Below, piece after piece: positions 8,389 to 18,659 of a stretch of DNA of 64,000 bases. Source of the DNA: Rhizobium sp. Root483D2 (GTDB taxonomy: Bacteria; Pseudomonadota; Alphaproteobacteria; Rhizobiales; Rhizobiaceae); assembly GCF_001426685.1 (NCBI RefSeq), contig NZ_LMFB01000020.1:122496-186495 (forward strand), given 5' to 3'. Made by a program: the position numbers and the translations under genes. Each line of letters starts with the position of its first letter. Position 1 is the first letter of the stretch. Under the pieces are notes generated by a model. That model was not told the origin of the DNA. It was given only the letters and a program-made list of their open reading frames with translations, and ran no database searches.

Positions 8389-9639
8389 ATGCGGTATTCG
8401 GCATTTTCCATCGTCAAAAACGCGCTGACGGGCAACGTCAACTGGAAGCCGGCCTGGCGCCAGCCGGAACCGAAGCCGTTTTACGATGTGATCATCGTCG
8501 GTGGCGGCGGCCATGGGCTGGCGACGGCCTATTATCTTGCCAAGGAGTTCGGCCTCAAAAACATCGCCGTCCTGGAAAAGGGCTATCTCGGGTCCGGCAA
8601 TGTCGGCCGCAACACCACGATCGTGCGCTCCAATTACATGCTGCCGGGCAATGAGCCGTTCTACGAGTTCTCGATGAAGCTCTGGGAGCGCATGGAGCAG
8701 GATCTCAACTACAATGCCATGCTGTCGCAGCGCGGCATTATCAATCTCTACCATAATGACGGCCAGCGCGACGCCTATATCCGCCGTGGCAACGCCATGT
8801 GGATGGAAGGCGTCGCGGCCGAGCTTCTGGACCGCGCGGCCTTGAAGAAGATGCTGCCATTTTTGAATTTCGACCATGCCCGGTTTCCGATCATGGGTGG
8901 CCTGTTGCAAAAGCGCGGCGGCACGGCGCGTCACGATGCGGTTGCCTGGGGCTATGCCCGCGCCGCCGACCGGCTCGGCGTCGATCTCATCCAGAATTGC
9001 GAGGTCACCGGCATTCGCCGCGAAAACGGCGTCGTGACCGGCGTCGAGACTTCGAGAGGGTTCATCGGCTGCGGCAAGCTCGGGCTGGCGGCCGCCGGTA
9101 ATACGTCGCGCGTCGGGCAGATGGCCGATCTGAAACTGCCGATCGAAAGCCATGTGCTGCAGGCCTTCGTCACCGAGGGGCTGAAGCCCGCCATCGATCA
9201 CGTCATCACTTATGGCGCCGGGCATTTCTACATTTCCCAGTCGGACAAGGGCGGCCTGGTCTTTGGCGCCGAGATCGACGGCTATAATTCCTATGCCCAG
9301 CGCGGCAACCTGGCGACCGTCGAGCATGTGATGGAAGAGGGGGTGACGATGATCCCCGGCCTGTCGCGCGTGCGGGTGCTGCGCTCCTGGGGCGGCGTCA
9401 TGGACATGAGCATGGACGGCTCGCCGATCATCAGCCACACGCCGATCGACAATCTCTATTTGAACTGCGGCTGGTGTTACGGCGGCTTCAAGGCGACACC
9501 GGCCTCCGGCTACTGTTTTGCGCATCTGATCGCCAAGAACGAGACCCACCCTGTTGCGCGTTTTCTGCGCCTCGATCGCTTCGAGCGCGGTTATCCGATC
9601 GACGAACACGGCGCTGGTCCCCAGCCCAACCTGCATTGA
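8389..9639 (+). CDS. soxB: Sarcosine oxidase, beta subunit
   Basis: FAD/FMN-binding catalytic subunit of heterotetrameric sarcosine oxidase, which oxidatively demethylates sarcosine to glycine and passes the methyl group to tetrahydrofolate. The 416-residue protein starts MRYSAFSIVKNAL, the usual N-terminus of the family; an upstream ATG at 8359 is less likely. The dinucleotide-binding motif VIIVGGGGHGLATAYYLA lies at about residues 33-50, followed by LEKGYLGSGNVGRNTT. The C-terminal GWCYGGFKATPASG segment is typical of the family. First gene of soxBDAG. Cytoplasmic. Confidence 0.93.
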   Translation: MRYSAFSIVKNALTGNVNWKPAWRQPEPKPFYDVIIVGGGGHGLATAYYLAKEFGLKNIAVLEKGYLGSGNVGRNTTIVRSNYMLPGNEPFYEFSMKLWERMEQDLNYNAMLSQRGIINLYHNDGQRDAYIRRGNAMWMEGVAAELLDRAALKKMLPFLNFDHARFPIMGGLLQKRGGTARHDAVAWGYARAADRLGVDLIQNCEVTGIRRENGVVTGVETSRGFIGCGKLGLAAAGNTSRVGQMADLKLPIESHVLQAFVTEGLKPAIDHVITYGAGHFYISQSDKGGLVFGAEIDGYNSYAQRGNLATVEHVMEEGVTMIPGLSRVRVLRSWGGVMDMSMDGSPIISHTPIDNLYLNCGWCYGGFKATPASGYCFAHLIAKNETHPVARFLRLDRFERGYPIDEHGAGPQPNLH

Positions 9640-9647
9640 GATCTTGA

Positions 9648-9926
9648 ATGGCAAGCCTCATCCCCTGTCCGCATTGCGGTATCCGGCCCAAGGAAGAATT
9701 TTCGATCCGCGGCGATGCATCGCTCATTCGCCCCGATCCCGACGCTTCGGACGAGGCCTGGAACGACTACGTTCATATCCGTGCCAATCCGCGCGGGGCT
9801 TACCGCGAACATTGGCAGCATGTTGCCGGTTGCCGCCGCTTCCTGGTGGTCGAACGCGATACGCTTACCCATGAGGTGTTTTCGGTCACCGATGCCGCCG
9901 CCGCTGCGCGGGAGGTTTTGCGATGA
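9648..9926 (+). CDS. soxD: Sarcosine oxidase, delta subunit
   Basis: A 92-residue zinc-binding subunit of the heterotetramer. The expected ligands are visible as C7-x2-C10 in IPCPHCG and H58/C62 in the WQHVAGCRR stretch. Length and the YVHIRANPRGAYREHW core match SoxD proteins. It begins 8 bases after soxB and overlaps soxA by 4 bases, as in other sox operons. Confidence 0.93.
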   Translation: MASLIPCPHCGIRPKEEFSIRGDASLIRPDPDASDEAWNDYVHIRANPRGAYREHWQHVAGCRRFLVVERDTLTHEVFSVTDAAAAAREVLR

Positions 9927-12880
9927 CGGCCTATCGTCTCACCACCGGCGGTCTGGTCGATCGCAGCGCGCCGCTTGATTTCCGCTTCGACCACCGCAAC
10001 CTGACGGGATTTTCCGGCGATACGCTGGCCTCCGCGCTGCTTGCCAATGATCAGCTGCTTGTCGGCCGCAGCTTCAAATATCACCGGCCGCGCGGCATCG
10101 TCACCGCCGGGGCGTCCGAGCCGAACGCGCTGGTCACGATCGGCAAGGGTGCGGGCAGCGATCCGAACACCAAGGCAACTGTGACTGAGCTCTATTCCGG
10201 CCTCGATGCCCGCAGCCAGAACCGCTTTCCATCGCTGAAATATGATTTTGGCGCGATGAATGGTCTTTTGTCCCCTTTCCTCGGGGCCGGGTTCTACTAC
10301 AAGACCTTCATGTGGCCGGCCGCCTTCTGGGAAAAGGTCTATGAGCCGATCATCCGCAAAGCGGCTGGGCTTGGGCGCGCCGTGCTGGAGCGGGATCCGG
10401 ACACCTACGAGAAATGCTGGGCGCATTGCGACCTTCTGGTTGCCGGCTCCGGCCCGACGGGGCTGATGGCGGCGCTGACGGCGGGCCGGGCGGGTCTGCG
10501 GGTCATCCTTGCGGACGAGGATTTCAAGCTGGGCGGGTCGCTGCTGAGCGACACCACGCGCATCGATGGTGTTTCCGCACCGGATTTTGCCGAGACGGCG
10601 CTTTCGGAACTGCGGTCCCTGCCGAATGTGACGATCATGGCGCGCACCACCGTGTTCGGCTGGTACGACGACAATGTATTTGGCGCGGTCGAGCGGGTGC
10701 AAAAGCATGTGGCGGTGCCGCAGGCGAAACTGCCCGTCGAGCGGCTGTGGCGCATCGTGGCCAGGCGGGCGCTGATGGCGACCGGTGCCGAGGAACGGCC
10801 GCTGGTGTTTGGCGGCAATGACCGTCCGGGCGTGATGATGGCAGGTGCCGTGCGCACCTATGCCAACCGGTTCGGTGTCGCCGGCGGAAAGTCGGTAGCG
10901 ATCTTTACCAATGGCAGCGCCGGTTACCGCACCGCCTCGGATCTGGCTGTTCATGGCGTCGAGATCGCTGCTATCGTTGACAGCCGCGCCGATGCCGCCG
11001 ATCGTGCTCCAGACGGCGTCCGCGTCATTCGGTCGGCATCTGTCATCGACACGAAGGGCCGCCAGCGGGTGTCCGGGCTGGTGGTCGAGCGTTCGGGTTT
11101 CGAGGAGACGATCGCCTGCGATGCGATCGGCATGTCCGGCGGCTGGAACCCCGTCATCCATCTTGCCTGTCAGCGCGGCGGCAAGGCCGTTTGGTCGGCG
11201 CAGTTGCAGACATTCCTCGCGCCGGACGTGGGTGGCGGGCTCGTGGCCGCAGGCTCGGCGGCGGGGCGCTACAGTCTGGCCGATTGCCTCAAGGATGGCG
11301 CGCATAAGGCGGCTGCGATCGCCACTGATCTCGGGTTTTCTGTTGCTGCCGCACCATTGCCCACCGTCGAAGGCGAGATCGATCCCTCCTTTACCGCGCT
11401 CTGGTATGCGCCGGGTGCGCGGGGCAAGGCCTTTGTCGATTTCCAGAACGATGTGCATGTGAAGGATATCGGGCTTGCCCTGCGCGAAGGCTTTGGCCAT
11501 GTCGAACATGCCAAGCGCTATACGACGAACGGCATGGCGACCGATCAGGGCAAGCTTTCCGGCATCAATGCGACCGGACTTCTGGCCGCCATGCAGGGCA
11601 TCAGCCCGGCCGATGTCGGCACCACCACATTCCGGCCGTTCTACACGCCGGTTGCCTTCGGTGCTTTGGCAGGGTCATCGCGCGACGAGCATGCAGCCCC
11701 GGTGCGCAAATCGCCGCTGCATGGCTGGGCACAGCGAAACGGCGCTGTCTTCGTCGATTCCGGTCTCTGGTTCCGCCCTGCCTATTTCGTGCGCGGCGGT
11801 GAAAAGACCTGGCGTGACAGCACGGACCGCGAAGTCCGCAACGTCAGGGAAAACGCCGGCATCTGCGACGTCTCGATGCTCGGCAAGATCGAGATTTTCG
11901 GGCCGGATGCTGCGGAGTTCCTGAACCGCCTCTATTGCAATCCTTTCCTGAAACTGCCCGCCGGCAAGGCGCGCTACGGTCTGATGCTGCGCGAAGACGG
12001 TATGGTCTATGACGACGGCACCACCAGCCGTCTGTCGCCCGGCCATTTCGTCATGACCACCACCACGGCGCTTGCCGGCGGGGTGATGTCCCATATGGAA
12101 TATTGCGCGCAGGTGCTGTGGCCGGATCTGAAGGTGCGTTTCTGTTCGTCGAGCGATCAATGGGCGCAGATGGCGATTGCCGGACCGAAAGCCCGGCTTG
12201 TGATGCAGGCGCTTGTCGAGGACGATCTGTCCGATGCCGCATTCCCGTTCCTTGCCGCCGGGATCGTCACACTGAAGGGTGGCTTCACGGCGCGGCTGTT
12301 CCGGATTTCGTTTTCCGGCGAGCTGGCCTATGAGCTGGCGGTGCCTGCAAGCCTTGGCGAGGCGGTTGCGGACGCCGTCATGGACGAGGGCCGGGCGCAC
12401 GGGATCTGCGCCTATGGGCTTGAGGCGCTGAATGTGCTGCGTATCGAGAAGGGTCATGTCACCCATGCCGAATTCGATGGCCGGGTGACACCGGACGATG
12501 CGGGTTTCGGGCGTATGGTGTCGGCGCAAAAGCCGGATTTCATCGGCAAGCGGCTTTCCACCCGCTACGGGCTGACCGCTGCCGACCGCATGCAGATGGT
12601 CGGGCTGAAACCGGTGGAAACGGACCAGCATATCCGCGCCGGCGCCCATCTTTTGCGCGAAGGGGCGAAGCCCTCGACGCTGAACGATCAGGGCTATGTC
12701 AGCTCCGCCTGCTTTTCGCCAACGCTGGGCCACGATATCGCACTCGCCTTCCTGAAATCCGGGCGCGAGCGCTATGGCGAGCGCGTCGTCGTCTGGGACA
12801 AGCTGGCAGGCGCGGAGGTCGTCGCCGAGGTCTGCAACCCGGTCTTCGTTGATCCCGGCAATGTGAAGCTGAACTCGTGA
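9923..12880 (+). CDS. soxA: Sarcosine oxidase, alpha subunit
   Basis: Large subunit of 985 residues, the normal SoxA size. Roughly residues 15-110 form the ferredoxin-like N-terminal fold (FSGDTLASALLANDQ, SFKYHRPRGI). Residues ~170-570 are the NAD/FAD-type dinucleotide domain (LLVAGSGPTGLMAALTAGRAG). The last ~380 residues are a GcvT-like folate-binding aminomethyltransferase domain that receives the methyl group (RDSTDREVRNVRENAGICDVS, then GLEALNVLRIEKGH). It works with soxB, soxD and soxG to yield glycine, H2O2 and 5,10-methylene-THF. It overlaps soxD by 4 bases. Confidence 0.93.
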   Translation: MTAYRLTTGGLVDRSAPLDFRFDHRNLTGFSGDTLASALLANDQLLVGRSFKYHRPRGIVTAGASEPNALVTIGKGAGSDPNTKATVTELYSGLDARSQNRFPSLKYDFGAMNGLLSPFLGAGFYYKTFMWPAAFWEKVYEPIIRKAAGLGRAVLERDPDTYEKCWAHCDLLVAGSGPTGLMAALTAGRAGLRVILADEDFKLGGSLLSDTTRIDGVSAPDFAETALSELRSLPNVTIMARTTVFGWYDDNVFGAVERVQKHVAVPQAKLPVERLWRIVARRALMATGAEERPLVFGGNDRPGVMMAGAVRTYANRFGVAGGKSVAIFTNGSAGYRTASDLAVHGVEIAAIVDSRADAADRAPDGVRVIRSASVIDTKGRQRVSGLVVERSGFEETIACDAIGMSGGWNPVIHLACQRGGKAVWSAQLQTFLAPDVGGGLVAAGSAAGRYSLADCLKDGAHKAAAIATDLGFSVAAAPLPTVEGEIDPSFTALWYAPGARGKAFVDFQNDVHVKDIGLALREGFGHVEHAKRYTTNGMATDQGKLSGINATGLLAAMQGISPADVGTTTFRPFYTPVAFGALAGSSRDEHAAPVRKSPLHGWAQRNGAVFVDSGLWFRPAYFVRGGEKTWRDSTDREVRNVRENAGICDVSMLGKIEIFGPDAAEFLNRLYCNPFLKLPAGKARYGLMLREDGMVYDDGTTSRLSPGHFVMTTTTALAGGVMSHMEYCAQVLWPDLKVRFCSSSDQWAQMAIAGPKARLVMQALVEDDLSDAAFPFLAAGIVTLKGGFTARLFRISFSGELAYELAVPASLGEAVADAVMDEGRAHGICAYGLEALNVLRIEKGHVTHAEFDGRVTPDDAGFGRMVSAQKPDFIGKRLSTRYGLTAADRMQMVGLKPVETDQHIRAGAHLLREGAKPSTLNDQGYVSSACFSPTLGHDIALAFLKSGRERYGERVVVWDKLAGAEVVAEVCNPVFVDPGNVKLNS

Positions 12881-12887
12881 GGCGGAT

Positions 12888-13448
12888 ATGACCAGAACCT
12901 ATGTTTCCCGCCATCCGCTCAACGATCTCCTGCCGCTGGAGCCCGGCATCCGCGCGGTCGATCACCTGGATATTCCGCGCTTTCAGGCGATCGTCTCGGT
13001 ACTGGCCGTTCCCGGTGAAGAGGCCGACGTGACGGCGGGGCTGGCGGCATCGGGCGATGTCTCCATCCGGTTTGCAGGGCCCGGCGAATGGCTGGTTCTG
13101 TCGCAAACGGAAACGCCCGATGGCCTGCACCGCTCTCTTTCGCTGCTTCTGGCCGAGACGGCCTATATCGTCGACCAGAGCGATGGCCGTGTCGTTTTCA
13201 GGCTGTCCGGCCCCAATATCCGGCGTATCCTTGCCAAGGGCATTGCCACCGACCTGCACCCGGCCATGTTTGACATCGGCAGCTCGTCCAACGTTCTGTG
13301 CGGCCATATCAGCGTCAATCTGGCGCGCACCGGTGAAAACGAGTTCGAATTGATCGTCATGCGCAGTTTCGCGGTGGCGCTTTTTGACGATTTGAGACGA
13401 ATGGGCCGGGAATTCGATCTCTCCGCCGATTTCTCCGCGCAAGGGTAA
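12888..13448 (+). CDS. soxG: Sarcosine oxidase, gamma subunit
   Basis: This 186-residue protein follows soxA by 7 bases and completes the soxBDAG order. It shows the SoxG pattern, distantly related to GcvT/YgfZ: FAGPGEWLVLSQ, then VDQSDGRVVFRLSGPNIRRIL, and a C-terminal NEFELIVMRSFAVALFDDL. It stabilises the alpha subunit near the folate site. No signal peptide or membrane segment. Confidence 0.9.
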   Translation: MTRTYVSRHPLNDLLPLEPGIRAVDHLDIPRFQAIVSVLAVPGEEADVTAGLAASGDVSIRFAGPGEWLVLSQTETPDGLHRSLSLLLAETAYIVDQSDGRVVFRLSGPNIRRILAKGIATDLHPAMFDIGSSSNVLCGHISVNLARTGENEFELIVMRSFAVALFDDLRRMGREFDLSADFSAQG

Positions 13449-13628
13449 ATGCGCCATCGCGTGCCGCTTTTATGGCGCGGCTGAAGCTGGCAATGGCGGG
13501 ATTGGGCAAGACCTGTTCGCGCAGATGTCTTTATCCGCACCGGCTTTGCGGCTACGGTTTCCATGCCCAAGATTTCGCTTAAACGCGGGATGCTCTTTGA
13601 CGAGCGATCCCGGAACCGGAGAATATCC

Positions 13629-16055
13629 ATGAAAAGCCATGCCAGGGTCGTCGTTATCGGCGGCGGCGTCGTCGGTTGTTCGATCCTCTATCACCTGACG
13701 AAATTCGGCTGGACCGATGTGGTTCTTCTGGAGCGTTCGGAGCTGACCTCCGGCTCCACCTGGCATGCGGCCGGCGGCATGCACACGATCAATGGCGATC
13801 CGAACGTTGCCAAGCTGCAGAAATATACGGTCGAGCTCTACAAGGAAATTCAGGACTATTCCGGCCAGGACATCGGCCTGCACATGACCTCCGGCATGAT
13901 GCTGGCGGCCACCAAGGAACGGTTCGACTGGATGAAGTCGATCCTTGCCAAGGGCCGCTATATGGGGCTTGAAGCCGAGCTTTTGACGCCGAAGGAAGCG
14001 CATGAGCTGATGCCGCTGCTTGATCCCACGCAGTTCGTCGGCGCCGTGTTCGATCCGGTCGAAGGGCATCTCGATCCCTATGGCACCACCCACGCCTATG
14101 CGAAATCGGCCAAGAAGAACGGCGCCGATATCTACCTGCACACCAAGGTGGAAGACCTCGTCCAGCTGGAGGACGGCTCATGGCGGGTGATCACCAACAA
14201 GGGCGAGATCATTGCCGAGCATGTGGTCAATGCAGCCGGTCTCTGGGCGCGCGAAGTCGGCCGCATGACCGGGCTCGAGCTGCCGGTGCTCGCCATGGAG
14301 CACATGTATCTCATCACCGAGGACATGCCCGAAGTCATCGAGTTCAACCAGACGCGCGGCAAGGAGCTGATGCACTGCGTCGATTTCGACGGCGAGATCT
14401 ATTTGCGCCAGGAGCGCAACGGCATGCTGATGGGCACCTATGAAAAGGCCTGCCGTCCGTGGTCGCCGATCACGACGCCCTGGGATTTCGGCCATGAACT
14501 GCTGGCCGAGGACATCGAGCGGATCACCCCGGAACTCGAAGTCGGCTTCCGCCACTTCCCGGCCTTCAACAAGGCCGGCATCAAGAAGATCATCAACGGC
14601 CCCTTCACCTTCTCGCCGGATGGCAATCCGCTGGTCGGGCCGGTGCGTGGCCTCACCAATTACTGGTCGGCCTGCGCTGTCATGGCCGGTTTCAGCCAGG
14701 GGGGCGGTGTTGGCCTGGCCCTTGCCAACTGGATCATTTATGGCGATCCGGGCTTCGACGTCTTTGCCATGGACGTATCGCGCTACGGCGATTTTGCCAC
14801 GCTCGGCTTTACCAATGCGAAGGTGCGCGAAAACTATTCCCGCCGCTTCTCCATCCGCTATCCGAACGAAGAGCTGCCGGGGGCGCGCCCGTTCCTGACC
14901 ACGCCGATCTACGACAAGCTGAAGGACGCGGGCGCGGTGTTCGGCGCGTCCTATGGGCTGGAAGCGCCGCTGTGGTTTGCGCCAAAGGGCGAGGAAGACA
15001 CGTTTTCCTGGCGCCGTTCCAACGATTTCGACGTCGTCGGGGCGGAAGCCAAGGCCGTGCGCGACAGCGTCGGTCTGATGGAAACATCGGGCTTTGCCAA
15101 ATACACGATCACAGGCAAAGGGGCCGAAGCCTGGCTCGACCGGATGCTGACCTGCCGCATCCCGGCTGAAGGACGCATGGCGCTGGCGCCGATGCTCAAG
15201 GATGACGGCAAGCTGATCGGCGATTTTACGCTGGCAAAGCTCGGCGAGGGGGATTTCCTTTTGATCGGCTCGGGCATTGCCGAGGACTATCACATGCGCT
15301 GGTTCGAAAGCCACCTGCCCAAGGACGGCTCGGTGACGCTGAACGCGCTGAACCTGCAGCTGGTCGGCCTGTCGATCGCAGGACCGAATTCCCGCGCATT
15401 GATCTCCAAGCTGACGCATCTCGATATGTCCGACGCGGCATTTGCCTTCATGGACATCCGCCGCATGGATCTTGGCATGGCACCGGCGATCGTCGGCCGT
15501 GTCAGCTATACCGGTGATCTCGGCTATGAAATCTGGATGAAGCCGGAATACCAGCGCTATCTGTACGACCTGATCATGGAGGCCGGCGCCGAGTTTTCCA
15601 TCACGCCGTTCGGCCTGCGGGCGCTCAACGCGCTGCGCGTCGAGAAATCCTTTGGCAGCTGGTCGCGGGAATACCGGCCGCTCTACGGGCCGTTCGAAGC
15701 CGGGCTCGGGCGATTCGTGGCCTTGAAGAAGGAAACGGACTTCATCGGCAAGCAGGCGGCCGCGAAGGAAAAGGCCGAAGGCGGCACTTTGCGGCTGAGA
15801 ACGTTCATCATCGAGGCGAGGGATGCGGACGTTATCGGCGACGAACCGATCTCGCTGAACGGCAAGGTTTGCGGCTGGGTCACTTCCGGTGGATATGCGC
15901 ACACATCCGGCGTTTCGGTGGCGATCGGCTATGTGCCAAAGGAGGTTGCGGACGAGACCGAGGGATGGCAGGTCGAACTTTTGGGTGAATTGTTGTCTGC
16001 CCGCTTGCAGTCACAGCCGCTTTTCGATGCCAACGGTTCGCGCATGCGATCCTGA
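13629..16055 (+). CDS. Dimethylglycine dehydrogenase/sarcosine dehydrogenase-like FAD protein with GcvT domain
   Basis: A two-domain flavoprotein of 808 residues. The N-terminal ~400 residues are a DAO-type FAD domain (VVVIGGGVVGCSILYHLTKFG) with the covalent-flavin-type context SGSTWHAAGGMHT. The remaining half is a folate-binding aminomethyltransferase domain (SVGLMETSGFAKYTITG, GLRALNALRVEKSFGSW). Such proteins demethylate dimethylglycine or sarcosine and transfer one-carbon units to THF. The start at 13629 has GGAG eight bases upstream; an upstream ATG at 13563 is not supported. Its place 180 bases after soxG suggests stepwise dimethylglycine to sarcosine to glycine breakdown. Exact substrate is uncertain. 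Confidence 0.88.
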   Translation: MKSHARVVVIGGGVVGCSILYHLTKFGWTDVVLLERSELTSGSTWHAAGGMHTINGDPNVAKLQKYTVELYKEIQDYSGQDIGLHMTSGMMLAATKERFDWMKSILAKGRYMGLEAELLTPKEAHELMPLLDPTQFVGAVFDPVEGHLDPYGTTHAYAKSAKKNGADIYLHTKVEDLVQLEDGSWRVITNKGEIIAEHVVNAAGLWAREVGRMTGLELPVLAMEHMYLITEDMPEVIEFNQTRGKELMHCVDFDGEIYLRQERNGMLMGTYEKACRPWSPITTPWDFGHELLAEDIERITPELEVGFRHFPAFNKAGIKKIINGPFTFSPDGNPLVGPVRGLTNYWSACAVMAGFSQGGGVGLALANWIIYGDPGFDVFAMDVSRYGDFATLGFTNAKVRENYSRRFSIRYPNEELPGARPFLTTPIYDKLKDAGAVFGASYGLEAPLWFAPKGEEDTFSWRRSNDFDVVGAEAKAVRDSVGLMETSGFAKYTITGKGAEAWLDRMLTCRIPAEGRMALAPMLKDDGKLIGDFTLAKLGEGDFLLIGSGIAEDYHMRWFESHLPKDGSVTLNALNLQLVGLSIAGPNSRALISKLTHLDMSDAAFAFMDIRRMDLGMAPAIVGRVSYTGDLGYEIWMKPEYQRYLYDLIMEAGAEFSITPFGLRALNALRVEKSFGSWSREYRPLYGPFEAGLGRFVALKKETDFIGKQAAAKEKAEGGTLRLRTFIIEARDADVIGDEPISLNGKVCGWVTSGGYAHTSGVSVAIGYVPKEVADETEGWQVELLGELLSARLQSQPLFDANGSRMRS

Positions 16056-16084
16056 CCGCGGCGCTCCTGATCACGCGTTTTTGC

Positions 16085-16121
16085 AAGCCCCGGATGGTGC
16101 CGAACAGGCCCTCCGGGGCTT
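16085..16121 (+). terminator. Hairpin downstream of the dimethylglycine dehydrogenase-like gene
   Basis: AAGCCCCGGA (16085-16094) and TCCGGGGCTT (16112-16121) form a perfect 10-bp stem with a 17-base loop, 30 bases after the stop codon. No uridine run follows, so it is a weak candidate for an intrinsic terminator or a 3'-end stabiliser. Confidence 0.5.
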
Positions 16122-16364
16122 ACGCATTGTCCACCGTAGAAATCACGGTCTGATGCCCAAAAACAGGGCCCAAACTGCACCAATTTTGATTTTTCGGCTG
16201 TTTAAGCGTCAATATCACTAAAATGGGAAAGAAATTCGGCAAAGCATCATTTTGCGCTTCACTTTTGATCCGAAAGCATTATGGAATCCTCTATCGAAAA
16301 GGCTCAAAAAGAGCCGCGAAAAGAAGAGGTCTGACCTTACTAGGATCAGACCCGGGGGATATTG
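16122..16364 (+). promoter_or_regulatory. liv operon leader with two small hairpins
   Basis: This stretch precedes livH and must hold its promoter. Two stem-loops lie close to the start: GGCTC/GAGCC (16301-16315) and GGTCTGA/TCAGACC (16328-16352). The latter ends just before the GGGGGA ribosome-binding site at about 16354. A role in translation control is possible but only inferred. No leader peptide was recognised. Confidence 0.4.
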
Positions 16365-17267
16365 ATGGAGTATTTTGTCCAGCAGCTCGTCAATGGGCTG
16401 ACTCTTGGCTCGATTTACGGTTTGATTGCCATTGGTTATACAATGGTTTACGGCATTATCGGCATGGTGAACTTCGCCCACGGCGATATCTTCATGCTGG
16501 GCGGTTTTGCGGCACTGATTGTCTATCTTATTCTGGTCGGGTTGTTCGGCGGTGTGCCGATTGCACTTGCCCTGTTCATCATGCTCATCGTGGCGATGGT
16601 GATGACGGGTTTGTGGAACTGGGTCATTGAAAAGATGGCCTACCGGCCGCTTCGCGGCTCCTTCCGCCTTGCGCCGCTGATCACCGCGATCGGCATGTCG
16701 ATCGCGCTGTCAAACTTCATCCAGGTGACGCAAGGTCCGCGCAACAAGCCGATCCCGTCCATGGTATCGTCGGTCTACGATGTGTTCGGCATCTCGATCT
16801 CGCTGAAACAGATCATCATCGTTGTCGTGACGGCGGTTCTGTTGACGATCTTCTGGTATATCGTCAATTACACGCCGCTGGGACGGGCGCAGCGCGCCAC
16901 CGAGCAGGACCGCAAGATGGCCGCGTTGCTCGGCATCGATGTCGACAAGACAATCTCGATCACCTTCATCATGGGTGCGGCACTGGCTGCCGTCGCCGGT
17001 ACCATGTACCTGATGTATTACGGTGTCATCGTCTTCACCGACGGCTTCACGCCGGGCGTCAAGGCCTTCACGGCCGCTGTTCTGGGCGGTATCGGCTCGC
17101 TGCCGGGCGCTGTTCTGGGCGGTCTGATGATCGGTCTGATCGAGTCCCTCTGGTCCGCCTATTTCACCATCGACTACAAGGATGTCGCGACATTCTCGAT
17201 CCTCGCCATCGTGCTGATTTTCAAGCCGTCGGGTATTTTGGGTCGGCCGGAAGTCGAGAAGGTATAA
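16365..17267 (+). CDS. livH: Branched-chain amino acid ABC transporter permease LivH
   Basis: Inner-membrane permease of 300 residues, very hydrophobic with about eight helices. The family signature [21 protein letters not shown] sits near residues 28-48, and the conserved [18 protein letters not shown] block near 240. ATG 16365 is chosen with GGGGGA upstream; the preceding TTG is unlikely. It pairs with LivM to import leucine/isoleucine/valine or a broader set of amino acids. First gene of livHMGF. Confidence 0.93.
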   Translation: MEYFVQQLVNGLTLGSIYGLIAIGYTMVYGIIGMVNFAHGDIFMLGGFAALIVYLILVGLFGGVPIALALFIMLIVAMVMTGLWNWVIEKMAYRPLRGSFRLAPLITAIGMSIALSNFIQVTQGPRNKPIPSMVSSVYDVFGISISLKQIIIVVVTAVLLTIFWYIVNYTPLGRAQRATEQDRKMAALLGIDVDKTISITFIMGAALAAVAGTMYLMYYGVIVFTDGFTPGVKAFTAAVLGGIGSLPGAVLGGLMIGLIESLWSAYFTIDYKDVATFSILAIVLIFKPSGILGRPEVEKV

Positions 17268-17271
17268 ATCC

Positions 17272-18657
17272 ATGGCAAACATCACCAACACACCTGAGAG
17301 CGCCGGCAGCAACCTGATGGCGCGGGCTCTGCGCGAGGGTTTTTATGCCGGCCTCATCGCTCTCGGTCTCTTCGTGCTGTTCGTCGGTCTGAAGACCGAC
17401 CAGAACATTCTCAACGAATTGATCCTCGTTCAGCGCTGGGGGTTGCTCGCAATCTTCGTTGTCATTGCCGCAGTCGGCCGTTTCCTGTCGGTCGCCTTCA
17501 TCCGGCCTTACCTGGCCGCGCGAAAGGCTGAAAAAGCCGCCGCGCCGGTCAAGGACGCCAACTTCTTCGTGCGCAATTTCAGCCTGATCGCCATTGCGGT
17601 CCTGATAGTCTATCCGCCCATCATGGTCGGACTGTTCGGCTTCCAGGGCTCGTTGAAATGGGTGGATAATTTCGGCATCCAGATCCTGATTTATGTGATG
17701 CTGGCCTGGGGGTTGAACATCGTCGTCGGTCTCGCCGGCCTGCTCGACCTGGGCTATGTCGCCTTCTATGCGGTGGGTGCCTATTCCTACGCACTGCTAT
17801 CGTCGCATTTCGGCCTGTCCTTCTGGATCCTCCTGCCTTTGGCCGGCATCTTTGCCGCCCTTTGGGGCATGATCCTCGGCTTCCCGGTTCTGCGGCTCAA
17901 GGGTGACTACCTGGCAATCGTGACGCTGGCCTTCGGGGAAATTATCCGGCTGGTGCTGATCAACTGGACGGCCGTCACCAAGGGCACATTCGGTATCTCG
18001 GGCATTGCAAAGGCATCGGTCTTCGGCATCTGGTCTTTCGATGTCAGTGCGCCGAACAACTTTGCCAAGGCCTTCGCGCTGCCGATGTCGTCGTCCTATT
18101 ACAAGATCTTCCTGTTCTATCTTATCCTGGCGCTCTGCCTGCTGACGGCGTTCGTCACCATCCGCCTGCGCCGCATGCCGATCGGCCGTGCCTGGGAAGC
18201 GCTGCGCGAAGACGAAATTGCCTGCCGCTCGCTCGGCATCAATACGGTGACGACCAAGCTCACCGCATTTGCGACAGGGGCGATGTTCGGCGGGTTTGCA
18301 GGCTCCTTCTTTGCCGTGCGCCAGGGCTTCGTCTCGCCGGAATCCTTCGTCTTCCTGGAATCGGCCATCATCCTTGCCATCGTGGTTCTCGGCGGCATGG
18401 GGTCGCTGATCGGTATCGCCGTTGCGGCGACGCTGATGATCGGCGGCACCGAGCTGTTGCGTGAAATGGAATTCCTGAAGCACATCTTCGGCCCCGATTT
18501 CACCCCGGAACTGTACCGCATGCTGATCTTCGGTCTGGCCATGATCATTGTCATGGTGTGGAAACCACGCGGCTTTGTCGGCTCGCGCGAACCCACGGCA
18601 TTCCTGCGCGAACGCAAGAGTGTCTCCGGCAGCTTCACCAAGGAAGGTCACGGTTGA
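17272..18657 (+). CDS. livM: Branched-chain amino acid ABC transporter permease LivM
   Basis: The second permease has 461 residues. It carries an N-terminal extension of about 100 residues with extra membrane segments before the LivM core ([20 protein letters not shown] near 145-164). The EAA-like loop [19 protein letters not shown], which contacts the ATPases, is at about 305-323, followed by [13 protein letters not shown]. It starts 4 bases after livH. Confidence 0.93.
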   Translation: MANITNTPESAGSNLMARALREGFYAGLIALGLFVLFVGLKTDQNILNELILVQRWGLLAIFVVIAAVGRFLSVAFIRPYLAARKAEKAAAPVKDANFFVRNFSLIAIAVLIVYPPIMVGLFGFQGSLKWVDNFGIQILIYVMLAWGLNIVVGLAGLLDLGYVAFYAVGAYSYALLSSHFGLSFWILLPLAGIFAALWGMILGFPVLRLKGDYLAIVTLAFGEIIRLVLINWTAVTKGTFGISGIAKASVFGIWSFDVSAPNNFAKAFALPMSSSYYKIFLFYLILALCLLTAFVTIRLRRMPIGRAWEALREDEIACRSLGINTVTTKLTAFATGAMFGGFAGSFFAVRQGFVSPESFVFLESAIILAIVVLGGMGSLIGIAVAATLMIGGTELLREMEFLKHIFGPDFTPELYRMLIFGLAMIIVMVWKPRGFVGSREPTAFLRERKSVSGSFTKEGHG

Positions 18658-18659
18658 TC